64,000 bases of DNA from Caprella mutica (lineage: Eukaryota; Arthropoda; Malacostraca; Amphipoda; Caprellidae), in the NCBI GenBank assembly GCA_947561585.1, contig CANNZV010000850.1, positions 124,001 through 188,000 on the forward strand, read 5' to 3'. Below are positions 1-10,469 of the stretch, piece after piece (the stretch's first letter is position 1; each line of letters begins with the position of its first letter). The notes beneath the pieces were generated by a model. That model worked only from the letters and a program-made list of their open reading frames with translations, was not told where the DNA came from and ran no database searches. Position numbers and translations under genes: made by a program.

Positions 1-1562
1 TGTAGATATGGTGAAACATGGAGATATGATGAAATATGTAAATGTGATGAAACATGTAGATATGATGAAACATGTAGATATGATGAAACATGTAGATATG
101 ATGAAACATGTTGATATGATGAAACATGTAGATATGATGGAACATGTAGATATGATGAAACATGTAGATATGATGAAACATGTAGATATGATGAAACATG
201 TAGATATGATGAAACATGTAAATATGATGAAGCATGTAGATATGATGAAACATGTAGATATGATGAAACATGTAGATATGATGAAACATGTAGATATGAT
301 GGAACATGTAGATATGGTGAAACATGGAGATATGATGAAACATGTAGATATGATGAAACATGTAGATATGATGAAACATGTAGATATGATGAAACATGTA
401 GATATGATGGAACATGGAGATATGGTGAAACATGTAGATATGATGGAACATGTAGATATGGTGAAACATGTAGATATGATGAAACATGTAGATATGATGG
501 AACATGTAGATATGGTGAAACATGTAGATAGGATGAAACATGTAGATATGATGAAACATGTAGATAGGATGAAACATGTAGATATGATGAAACATGTAGA
601 TATGATGAAACATGTAGATATGATGAAACATGTAAATATGATGAAACATGTAGATATGATGAAACATGTAGATATAATGAAACATGTAGATATGATGAAA
701 CATGTAAATATGATGAAACATGTAGATATGATGAAACATGTAGATATGGTGAAACATGTAGATATGATGAAACATGTAGATATGATGAAACATGTAGATA
801 TAATGAAACATGTAGATATGATGAAACATGGAGATATGATGAAACATGTAGATATGATGAAACATGTAGATATGATGAAACATGTAGATATGATGAAACA
901 TGTAGATATGATGGAACATGTAGATATGGTGAAACATGTAGATAGGATGAAACATGTAGATATAATGAAACATGTAGATATGATGAAACATGTAGATATG
1001 GTGAAACATGTAGATATGATGAAACATGTAGATATGATGAAACATGTAGATATGATGAAACATGTAGATATGATGAAACATGTAAATATGATGAAACATG
1101 TAGATATGATGGAACATGTAGATATGGTGAAACATGGAGATATGATGAAACATGTAGATATGATGAAACATGTAGATATGATGAAACATATAGATATGGT
1201 GAAACATGTAGATATGATGAAACATGTAGATATGATGAAACATGTAGATATGGTGAAACATGTAGATATGATGAAACATGTAGATATGATGAAACATGTA
1301 GATATGATGAAACATGTAGATATGATGAAACATGTAGATATGATGAAACATGTAGATATGATGAAACATGTAGATATGATGAAACATGGAGATATGATGA
1401 AACATGGAGATATGATGAAACATGTAGATATGGTGAAACATGTAGATATGATGAAACATGTAGATATGATGAAACATGTAGATATGGTGAAACATGTTGA
1501 TATGCTGTGATGAAACATGTAGATATTATGTGGTGAAACATGTAGATAAGATGTAATGTAAC
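1..1562. repeat. 18-bp tandem array (minisatellite), truncated by window start
   Basis: About 83 copies of the 18-mer GATATGATGAAACATGTA run from the first base to about 1500, then decay over the last 60 bp. Variants are single substitutions (GATATGGTG, GATAGGATG, AACATGGA). Because 18 is a multiple of 3, one + frame stays open from 8 to 1510 and reads as the hexapeptide MMKHVD about 80 times. Substitutions change amino acids freely, no non-repeat domain is attached, and other frames are also largely free of stops. The coding reading is therefore not supported. The array continues to the left of the window. Confidence 0.97.
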
Positions 1563-1629
1563 ATGTTATTATTAATTACATGTTATAATTAAACATTATA
1601 CCAATATTGGCAATGTTGTAATACATTGT

Positions 1630-1767
1630 CACCTTTCTAGGTCTACATTGCCACCTTTCTAGGTCTACATTGCCACCTTTCTAGGTCTACATTTCCACCT
1701 TTCTAGGTCTACATTGTCACCTTTCTAGGTCTACATTGCCAAGTTTTTAGGTCTACATTTCCACTTT
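1630..1767. repeat. 22-bp tandem repeat, about 6 copies
   Basis: Six copies of a 22-bp unit containing CACCTTTCTAGGTCTACATT, with TGCC, TTCC or TGTC at the junction. The last copy is degenerate (AAGTTTTTAGG). The array is separate in sequence from the 18-bp array 70 bp upstream. Confidence 0.95.
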
Positions 1768-3021
1768 CTATTTAGTTTAACTACTCACTGCAGTCTTCAT
1801 AATGCTGCAATATAAATTTAGTTACGACATCCAACTGAATATTTTGGCTGTGAATAGCGTCGGCTTAAAAGTTTGCACAATTACAGTTGCGATGAATCGT
1901 TGCTGTACGAAGTTGTTAGATGAGATTTCAAAGTGTAGTCTAAAGGAATAATCAGTCACAGTTATTATGACTGCCTGCTGTGAAAATGTAAGTGTGATAA
2001 TTTAGAGGATTTAGAATGTACAGTTGATATCAAATGTATAGAGCTGTATAAAATTCTTGAATATTTAACTTAGATGATTGTTGCTGATTTTCATGATATG
2101 AATGTATTGTGTGATTTTATAAAATTTGTAAAGTGTATTGATTTTGTCACTATAAATGTTAGTTCCATATATACTGAAAAAACGACGAATGGAATCTGAA
2201 TTTTCTAATTATTTCAAATCATTTGTATGTGATTACTAACACATTTAGTTAATTTACTCTGAGTTAAAGCACATACAGATAATAACAACCAACAGTTTCT
2301 GTTTATGTAGGTAAAACGAATTTAGAAAACCAGTCACCCATAGAATTGCATTAATACTTTCTTCCTTTTTTAATGAGATATAACGTCTTTATAAACCTAA
2401 TAGATGTATCTTTTGAAAATATATTCACCTCCTTAACTTTCAGATAATTTATCGACTACCGAAATAGAAACACATCGTCACTACTTAGCAAAGAATAATT
2501 CACAGTCTCCTGAGGAATAGTGTCCTAATGGACTAACCAGGTAGTGCTGAAGATGAAAAGAATTTACCTACTTTGAAGATATATAAAAGAATATATATAA
2601 TCAAAATATCTTAGAAGGTGAGAGTAGAAGATTTTTGTTATATATAATTTTTGATAAAAAAACTAATTTTTTGGTTTAGAAATCATGGAAGTAATTAAAT
2701 ATATGAAAATGTTGGCTATGAAATTCTATTTTATTAACTGCCTTAATTGAATACATTTTTACTATTATTTCTTATGTTTCATGTTCTTAATTTAATCATT
2801 CTTACCATCATTACCTCTATAGGTTTGTGTTCTTTTTGGCTAAAAAAAGTAGGTAAACTTCAAGCATTTTCAAATCTTTCCCGGTAGAATTTATGTTGAA
2901 TCTTAGAAAAATAAATGAGAGTCCTTTGTCAATCCTCTATTAACCATCATATTTTTACTTGTAGTTTAAGTTATTTAATTGAATTGATTCATTTTCAACG
3001 GGTAATCCATACTATCAGAGG
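1768..3021. other. AT-rich sequence with no recognisable gene
   Basis: About 1.25 kb of unique-looking AT-rich sequence. I see no open frame with coding character, no RNA gene and no clear repeat. Confidence 0.6.
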
Positions 3022-3094
3022 TTATTTAAACTCAGCGTTGAAGATTTTTACTGATTATTAGATGAAAAAACCTTCAACGTTGAGTTTAAATAAT
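3022..3094. repeat. Inverted repeat (hairpin), copy 1
   Basis: The arms TTATTTAAACTCAGCGTTGA (3022) and TCAACGTTGAGTTTAAATAA (ending near 3094) are reverse complements with one or two mismatches and a loop of about 20 bp. A single arm of the same family recurs at 61093-61120, so this is a dispersed element or the end of one. It lies directly left of the TTAA-flanked transposon. Confidence 0.8.
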
Positions 3095-3106
3095 AACATA
3101 GTTTAA

Positions 3107-3667
3107 AGGAGCAGTTCAGTCAAAATCAAACTATCGCCAAAGTGGTCCTATATCGATTTAGTATATTTATTTATGTAACATTAGAATATTCGTTTATTTT
3201 AGAAAGGTTTATATAAAAAGTATAATGTAAATTAGTGGCGCCATCTGTGGACTGCGGTGGACCGCGTAACTAATCATTGTAGTACGTAAACAAAATGATA
3301 ACCAGTCCCAGACTTGAATCGGTTATTAACTTATGAAAATGGTGAAAAGAATTTGTGAAATTGAAAACTGTCCTTCGAGTCAATTAGATTTAGTTTTGAA
3401 AAGAAAACCATCTCTTCATAAATTACCTGTTAATACTGTTGATAGAAAAATTGTTCACATGTTATCAGCTGTAAAATGAAAACAAATAGTACAAAGTGGT
3501 GGCGCCATCTGTAGGAGGACGCAGGAACTAAATCGAATTTATAAAATATGATATATATCGCTTATTATATTTTTTTCAACCGTTTCATTCTACAAGAATG
3601 TTTTATTCTTACTAAGTGATCGTTCAGCATTAATATTATAGAAACAAAAATTGACTGAACTTCCCCT
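3107..3667 (+). mobile_element. Kolobok-like non-autonomous DNA transposon with TTAA target duplication
   Basis: The 5' end AGGAGCAGTTCAGTCA (3107) and the reverse complement of the 3' end, AGGGGAAGTTCAGTCA (ending 3667), match at 14 of 16 positions. TTAA lies at both borders (3103-3106 and 3668-3671). The interior carries a short reading frame that resembles the start of a THAP zinc finger. TTAA duplication together with a THAP domain is characteristic of the Kolobok superfamily; piggyBac also uses TTAA but has no THAP domain. Two direct copies of GGCGCCATCTGT lie inside (about 3238 and 3500). A diverged relative of the 3' half is at about 60720-60937. Confidence 0.78.
3333..3479 (+). pseudogene. 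THAP-like zinc-finger fragment of a transposase (relic)
   Basis: A 48-codon frame inside the TTAA-flanked element begins MKMVKRICEIENCPSS and continues to LHKLPVN before a stop. It shows a Cys-x4-Cys pair near the N-terminus and a Leu-His-Lys-Leu-Pro segment about where THAP domains have an aromatic-His-x-Phe-Pro motif. The second half of a THAP domain (Cys-x2-His and the AVPTF box) is missing, so at most this is the first third of the DNA-binding domain. No catalytic domain follows. THAP assignment is by motif shape only and is tentative; a chance frame is possible. Confidence 0.4.
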
Positions 3668-3671
3668 TTAA

Positions 3672-4239
3672 GCAACGAATACGGAGGTTTTTCGAAGGCC
3701 ATTAAGCTTCGTATGCTCGCATGTCCGATTAAAAAAACTCGTCCTAACCATACAGCGTTCAAAACTTCCTTTTTTGGTGTTATTAAACGTCACTTCGATG
3801 TCAATTAGGGTAAGGGAATTGCAAGCGGCTTATGATGATGAAGCCGTTATTACTTCCCTGGGAAGGTGATTTTATCTGGAATTACATATTAGGTGGATTA
3901 GTTTCCTAGATACAGAGATATAAAAACTGAAACTTTTTACTATATCATCTTGATTAGATTTGTATTACTTAGATAATGAAATTTTAGGATATAATCTTTT
4001 ATATTGAAGCAATAAAAGTATATTTATATTTTGCAATATATGTATATATATTTGTACAAGTGAGCAGCAATCTATCTATCAGGCAACATTCATTAAATGA
4101 TAAGTGACATTTTGTTTCTTCGGATTTTATTGATAATTTTTCTATTTGTATAAGCAGGTGTTTAGTTTCAACATTGCTTATCTTGATTATTATTTTCGAT
4201 ATCCAGGTAATATATATATGTATTGCTAGCAAAGTAGTT
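3672..4239. other. AT-rich sequence with no recognisable gene
   Basis: Unique-looking sequence between two transposons. Short frames on the minus strand are low-complexity and show no domain. Confidence 0.55.
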
Positions 4240-4448
4240 CAGTATATAACTTCTCTATAATGAAATCCTGTATAGTGAATGGAGTGGGTAAGAAAGTAAC
4301 CACAACAGTGAACCAATTTTCTTTAGTCTCCCATGAAATGACCCTCAATTTTCTAAACTATAGAAATTTTTTTCACTATAGAGGGTATAATTTCATCCTC
4401 AGGACTCTTCATTCACTATACACTATTTCAATATAGAGGAGTTCTATA
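4240..4448. mobile_element. Pogo/Tigger-like MITE, copy 1
   Basis: The left end is CAGTATATAACTTCTCTATA followed by ATGAAATCCTGTATAGTGAA. The right end, read in reverse, is CTATAGAACTCCTCTATA followed by TTGAAATAGTGTATAGTGAA. Ends of the form CAGT-AACTCCTCTATAGTGAA next to TA are typical of Tc1/mariner pogo-group elements. The same ends recur at about 13041, 17436, 17657 and 32397, so this is a dispersed family. There is no coding sequence inside. Confidence 0.72.
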
Positions 4449-5004
4449 GGTATAAATGTTATATATTAAAATTGGAACAATTATTCAACATTCACAATAC
4501 AGTTCATTAATGTTATATTTACATACTTACTTATAAAACTCTGTTAATATAGTTTGTTTTCTTTAATATTTGCGCAATAAATAAGCAAGGAAGAAATTTC
4601 AAACTTTTCAAATACGGTTAACTTTATTGACAAATAAATATAGTAACTATATCAGACGACACATGAAATTACTGTTCATTCGGTGTGACAATTATATATA
4701 ACAATATTAATTGGGAAGATGTATGGCATTCTCAAGATATCAAGCATCTAAATGATTTGATAGATTTTAATATTAAATTCGTGCTGACCCAACGGGTCTA
4801 GAAAAAATCATATACTGTGTTATAGTTTGATTATTTATATTTATCTCATTGCAATATATATTACGATAGAAAAGTTTTTATCTCCAAAATATCATTAATT
4901 GCACGTTTTAATCATTATACATAGGTACGTTAATCACACTATCTATGAATTAATCGATGTTGATTCTATGAATTTGGTGAATATATCGAATATATGATTC
5001 CATA
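4449..5004. other. AT-rich sequence with no recognisable gene
   Basis: About 550 bp with no open frame of interest and no obvious repeat. Confidence 0.55.
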
Positions 5005-5284
5005 CACACAGAGAAAGGATTAGTTGAATCAAATCATATTTGATTTGTTTTGACTAAATTTTATGGTTTATCTGTGCGCCTACCTACATGGTGAGTTGCA
5101 GGTACTATTTAATATGAGTTAAATTGACGTTGCTTAAAACAACACATATGTGAGTTGATTATTTTTAATTCCCGATGGTCACAACAACTACCTGTGATAG
5201 TCAAAACTGCTCGTGATGGTTGAAACAATTATATGTAATGGTTAAAACAACTACAGAACAAGGTTACATCAACTACTTGTGTAT

Positions 5285-5970
5285 GTTTCTCCAATCACTC
5301 CTATGTGTTATACCAACTACTCGTGTAGGTTATACCAACTACTCGTGTAGGTTATACCAACTACTCGTGTAGGTTACATTAACTACTCGTATAGGTGATA
5401 TCAACTACTCATGTAGGTTATACCAACTACTCGTGTAGGTTATACCAACTACTCGTGTAGGTTGCATTAACTACTCGTGTAGGTTATTCCAACTACTCGT
5501 GTTGGTTATATCAACTAATCGTGTAGGTTATACCAACTGCTTGTGTAGGTTATACCAACTACTCGTGTAGGTTATACCAACTACTCGTGTAGGTTACATT
5601 AACTACTCGTATAGGTGATATCAACTACTCATGTAGGTTATACCAACTACTCGTGTAGGTTATACCAACTACTCGTGTAGGTTGCATTAACTACTCGTGT
5701 AGGTTATTCCAACTACTCGTGTTGGTTATATCAACTAATCGTGTAGGTTATACCAACTGCTTGTGTAGGTTATACCAACTACTCGTGTAGGTTATACCAA
5801 CTACTCGTGTAGGTTATACCAACTACTCGTGTAGGTTATACCAACTACTCGTGTAGGTTATACCAACTACTCGTGTAGGTTATACCAACTACTCGTGTAG
5901 GTTATACCAACTACTCGTGTAGGTTACATTAACTACTCGTGTAGGTTATATCATCTACTTGTAAACTAAG
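5285..5970. repeat. 22-bp minisatellite with a 220-bp higher-order repeat
   Basis: The unit is 22 bp and contains GGTTATACCAACTACTCGTG. Ten-unit blocks carrying private variants (ACATTAACT, AGGTGATATCAAC, GTTGGTTATATCAACTAATC) are duplicated at an offset of exactly 220 bp (for example 5391 and 5611). The array is about 30 units long and fades at both sides into diverged TGGTTGAAACAA-type copies from about 5165. Confidence 0.95.
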
Positions 5971-8211
5971 TAAATGTATATCAACTATTATAGTGTAGGT
6001 TGAAATATCGGTCTGGTTAGCAGTAGCCAGACTTTTTACAAGACTTTTTCAGTCACTATATTTACTCTATTAAATTATAATCTCGAGTTAGGTCCCGGTA
6101 TCAATTAGATAAGACTACTATTTATTTTCTAGGACCAAATCTAACATGTTCACATTTATTTTCTACTTTTGCTTCTGTGATATGCATACTATTTTAATTT
6201 TGAAAAATAATTGATCACCTAGACCTATCCTTGCTTTTTGAAATGTTTTCGATCCGATGAATTGATATATGGTTATCAGTTGTAAATTAATAGATTAGAT
6301 TAATTAAGTAATCTCATCAGGTCAGTTTAGAAATAAGTAGTTAGATGACATAAATAACTTTACGTAATTGATTAACCAGGCTAGATTACAAAATATGATA
6401 TATCTTTGATATGCTGCAATTGTACTATAACTTAATGAATAATAAATTAATGATAAAGCCTTTATCTTCTAAACCATATTTTAGTGCAATTCATCTTACT
6501 CATAGGCACTGATATTGAAATATGCTAATAGAATTACCAAGGTCAAATTAAAAACGAAATATAAACATTTAAGTTTTAGATTTATTATTTAGAAGTACAA
6601 TTTGAATTCTCGTCACTTTCTCCCACGACTATAGGTTGCCAATTCCTGAAATAAGGGATTCGTATATTAATATATATTGAATAGAAATTCACAGTATCGT
6701 TCATATACATTATCAATAACATCACCTACTCTTTTTCCTTTTGTGATGAGATAGCGACAGCTTCGATATTCTTTTCATGTCTGGAATCCCTAAAAGCATA
6801 TGAAAAAGTAAGAGCTAATCATATTGCAAATACATATTTAAAAATCATCTAATATTTTCAAATACTTACTTTGACCTAGCATAATAATTGTTCCTGAACC
6901 ATTCAAAGGAATTGAAGAGGACTCCGATAGTTGATGACGTTGATCTACTTCATCAATTCTTCATCAAGATCTGAAAGTAGATTCAGAAAATATAGAAAAC
7001 CATATATTAATAAAGAAATGAAAAGAATTAACTGAGAATTCTTTCATATAGGTAAATTATTTATATAAAATGTTAAACTAATTATAAATCTTCTGATGCA
7101 GTATAAATTTAGCTCTAATAAATGCAATGGATTTTTCTAGCTAATCCTCATAATTTTGTTCATTATACACTCATAATGTAGACTTTATTTAAATACCAAG
7201 AAAGTATAATATATCAAAAGGCTCACCTCTGGTTGGAGTGTTCTCACCCTGCTAAATCCCTGGACGGTGTTCTCCTCCGACTATCTCCCTGGATGGAGTT
7301 CTCCCGGTCATAGAAAACTAGGGTCAAGTAGGTAAATTGCGGCAATTTAAATAACTGCGGTCTCTTATCTCAGAAACATTAATAACCATCATGACTTCTA
7401 GGCACTCGTGAAATGAATAGAACCTATCATAAATTCTGCTTAAATTATGATGTTCAACAATTCAGTATATAGCTAAACTAATTTCAGAATGATTTTGAGA
7501 CTCTCTTAATAGGGTCACAATTAGAAATTAAAGAACCGAATTTGGCTGTGTAACCCTACCTATAGGTACACCAACTAGTTTTAAAATATATAGATTATCA
7601 GACCACTTTACTTGAGATACTAGGATAAGTTCCGAAATATCGGACGGCTCCACATTTTCAGTCGCGTAAGAAAAACTATATTAAATTAACTTTTATTTTA
7701 ATTAGCTATTAGGTAGCTATATACTATATTTCATACGTGACCGAAAATTTGAAATTGCCTGATAATTTGGAACTTACCCTATTCTGAGGACAGCGCAGTA
7801 ACTGCCTATAATAACATATAATAATAATATAGGAAAATTAGTTTGGATATCAGTTTACAAACTGGAAGGCAGTAATCAAAATTTATTATTATAAAAGTTA
7901 TATACTGATAATCAGCTCTTCAAATAACTACCTATAGTATAAAGCCACCAAACTATCAATCACCAATATTTTAGAATATTTAGGCAGACATTTATCAATT
8001 TATTAATGGAATTAATTAATAATTAATAATCGATCGGCAGCGATAATACTATTTAGTGCATATAACGCTATTGTTTGCACTTGAACTAAAACGGTATTGA
8101 GGAGCGTTCACATTCAACACGTAACACACTTAAAACAAGATTTGAACTGAAAAGTGTCAGCTGATTAATTGGCTTTGAGGAAAGCATAAGTTGCCACATA
8201 CTCATTTGATT
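5971..8211. other. AT-rich interior of the candidate element, no gene seen
   Basis: The only structure noticed is an imperfect ~30-bp triplication at about 7228-7310 (variants of GGTGTTCTCCTCCGACTATC). No coding frame is visible. Confidence 0.55.
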
Positions 8212-8700
8212 GAACTCACACCTAAACTTAAAAAAAAGTAGCACTAACTCTCATAGTTAGTTAATTTATACACCAGATAAATAAGATTAACAGTCTTTGT
8301 GGGTTACATTATCACACTATATGTCATTGTTGTTTCAACTCTTACCTAAACTTACAAAAAAGTAGCGCCAATTCTCATAGTAAGTTAATTCATACACTGC
8401 AGAATACACTGGATTAACAGTCTTTGTGGGTTACTATAACACACTATGTCATAGTTGATTTAACTCGCACCTAAGCTTAAAAAAGTAGCGTCAACTCTCA
8501 TAGCAAGTTAATTCATACACCAGATACATTGAATTGACAATCTTTGTGAGTTACTTCAACACACTATGTCATAGTTGTTTTAACATATGTTCAAACTCCC
8601 AAAATGTAACTCCAACTCTCATAGTAAGTTGATTCAATCCATAAAATGATTTGAATTAACTATGTTTGGTGAAACACACGTCATAGTTGTTTTGACACAC
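8212..8700. repeat. ~124-bp subterminal tandem repeats, about 4 copies
   Basis: Copies start near 8212, 8336, 8457 and 8577. Each contains a TGAACTCACACCTAAACTTA-like start, AACTCTCATAGTAAGTTAAT, AACAGTCTTTGTGGGTTAC and CACACTATGTCATAGTTGTT. Divergence grows toward the right end at 8800, where a partial fifth copy is found. Confidence 0.88.
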
Positions 8701-9112
8701 ATGAAAACATGAATATAGTCAAACCAACTCACGTAATAAATTGATTCAAAGCATAAATTGTTGACCTATTAAATATGAGTAAACTTTTTTCTCTGTGTGG
8801 TTTAATCATTTTCTGCAAATAGATGATATATTTTCTTTCTCAAACTATTCATAATATATTCTAAAATTCTTTTAATTTAATTATATTTATCATTCTATTA
8901 TTATTAGCGACTTAAAGCAGTTCATCTTCACCTATATTATTCTGTTCCATTCATCGCCCAAAGTATGTGAGTAGAAACCGTGGATTTTTATGCAGTTCAC
9001 ATCGCATTTAGGAGGAAATTAAACTCTGTTGCATTTCCTGTCTCGTACATTATGCATGAATGTGTGGCAAATGAAAAGATTTCACCCACTGCAATGCTAC
9101 CCAGAGAGAACC

Positions 9113-9179
9113 TTGTGGTGGGGTTATAGGAGATTAATAGGGTTCTATCTCATAATCTTCAGAGGCCCCACTATAACTT
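9113..9179. mobile_element. Short inverted-repeat element, GGTGGGGTTATAGGAGATTA family, copy 1
   Basis: Left arm TGGTGGGGTTATAGGAGATT pairs with right arm AATCTTCAGAGGCCCCACTA. The family recurs at 31691-31760, 31815-31850 and 50412-50445. Confidence 0.7.
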
Positions 9180-9430
9180 AACGGATCAAACTGTAATAAT
9201 TTAATATTTGATGTATCATATTTATTTGATATAAAAAAAATCATTATGAATAAAAATATATTCTGAATCAAAATTAATTTTATGCAGAAAATTTATAATT
9301 TTTTAAGGGGGTCAACTCAAATTTCAGAAATAATATTTATTTGCGGCAATTCAGATTATTCTGAAATTTGCAAAGTATGTGTCACTTTGAGAATCTTATT
9401 CGTGTGAGTTTTTCGATTCTGTCACTTTTT

Positions 9431-10469
9431 CACAGTGTTTGATTTCATAAAAGACAGTTAATATAATAAAGTTGAATCACTTCGATAAGCTGCATCTCAC
9501 CTAACTTAACCGTCCTTGCTTCTAATTATTAATTTAAAATGAATGTATTTCATTTTTTTCATCGCTTCCAGGTACTATTAATCTCTGCTAATTGTTTTTA
9601 AATTTTCACTCATATTTTTTTCTTTCACAATTTTAAATAACAGTAATCACTGTAGAAATTTTGGGCTATTCACTTTTCTTTATTTGCCAGTCATTACCTC
9701 CATTGAGCTCTGACGAGATGTTCGTATAGGGATATGTTAGGTTGTTAGGTTTTAGCCACTCAGACCACGGAAACTGCCGATCACATGAAGGAGCAGTTGA
9801 TCCCGAGACATATAGCGTGACCTCTGGTATTAGTACCACTTGCTTTTTAAAAAAAATTCCTATTCAGAAGGCTTTATTTTGTTTACGTTTCCTCTTCTTT
9901 TGCATTAAGCAATTAATTATTCAAAATTTGATTATTCGGGCAATTGATTGTTGGATAAATTGTCAAAAGTCACTTAATAATGAAGTGGAATTTCTTTGAT
10001 TAGCTGCACCTAACCGCCCTAGTTTTCAATTAGTAACTAATATTAACTGTATTTCATTTTTTTGATTATCTGAGCGGTTAATCATTTGAGCAATTGTTCA
10101 TTCGAGTAATTGTTCATTCGAGTAATTGTTCATTCGAGTAATTTTTCATTCGAGCAATTGCTTGTTCGAACAATTGTTCATTAGAGCAATTGCTTGTTCG
10201 AGCAATTGTTCATTAGAGCAATTGCTTGTTCGAGCAATTGTTCATTCGAGCAATTGCTTGTTCGAGCAATTGTTCATTCGAGCAATTGTTCATTAGAGCA
10301 ATTGCTTGTTCGAGCAATTGTTCATTCGAGCAATTGTTCATTCGAGCAACTGCTTGTTCGAGCAATTGTTCATTCGAGCCATTGTTATACGAGCAATTGT
10401 TTCGAGCAATTGTTTTTGAGCAATCGTTTTCGAGCAATTATCTTTCGAGCAATTGTTTTCGAGCAATTT
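9431..10469. mobile_element. Dispersed element ending in a CAATTG minisatellite, copy 1
   Basis: Sequence from CACAGTGTTTGATTT to the end of the 16-bp array is homologous to 53060-53845. Shared blocks include TTAGCTGCACCTAACCG followed by CCTAGTTTTCAATTAGTAA, the TGTTAGGTTGTTAGGTTTTA block with its GACCTCTGGTATTA follow-on, and the CAATTG repeats. TTAGCTGCACCTAACC also occurs twice within each copy. The 53-kb copy has the CAATTG repeats at both ends in inverted orientation; here the left array is missing. No coding sequence is recognised. Confidence 0.75.
10083..10469. repeat. 16-bp CAATTG minisatellite
   Basis: About 24 copies of ATTCGAGCAATTGTTC and variants (TTAGAGCAATTGCTTG), each centred on the palindrome CAATTG. 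Overlapping open frames on both strands (about 10194-10538 on + and 10213-10437 on -) come from the stop-poor unit and are not genes. Confidence 0.95.

Larger units (their letters stand above)
5005..8800. mobile_element. Candidate 3.8-kb non-autonomous element bounded by inverted CACACAGAGAAA
   Basis: CACACAGAGAAA begins at 5005 and its reverse complement TTTCTCTGTGTG ends at about 8799. Both flanks continue inward with related TTGAATCAAAT and AGTTG/TTTTGAC motifs in opposite orientation. The interior holds a 22-bp minisatellite near the left end and ~124-bp repeats near the right end. No transposase-like frame is visible, and I could not define a target duplication. Ends plus subterminal arrays suggest one large transposable unit, but two unrelated short ends are possible. 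Confidence 0.5.

Noticed and set aside
8..1510. 500-codon open frame (MMKHVD repeats) as a protein gene
   Set aside because: The frame stays open because the unit is 18 bp. It has no unique domain and amino-acid-changing variants are spread freely.
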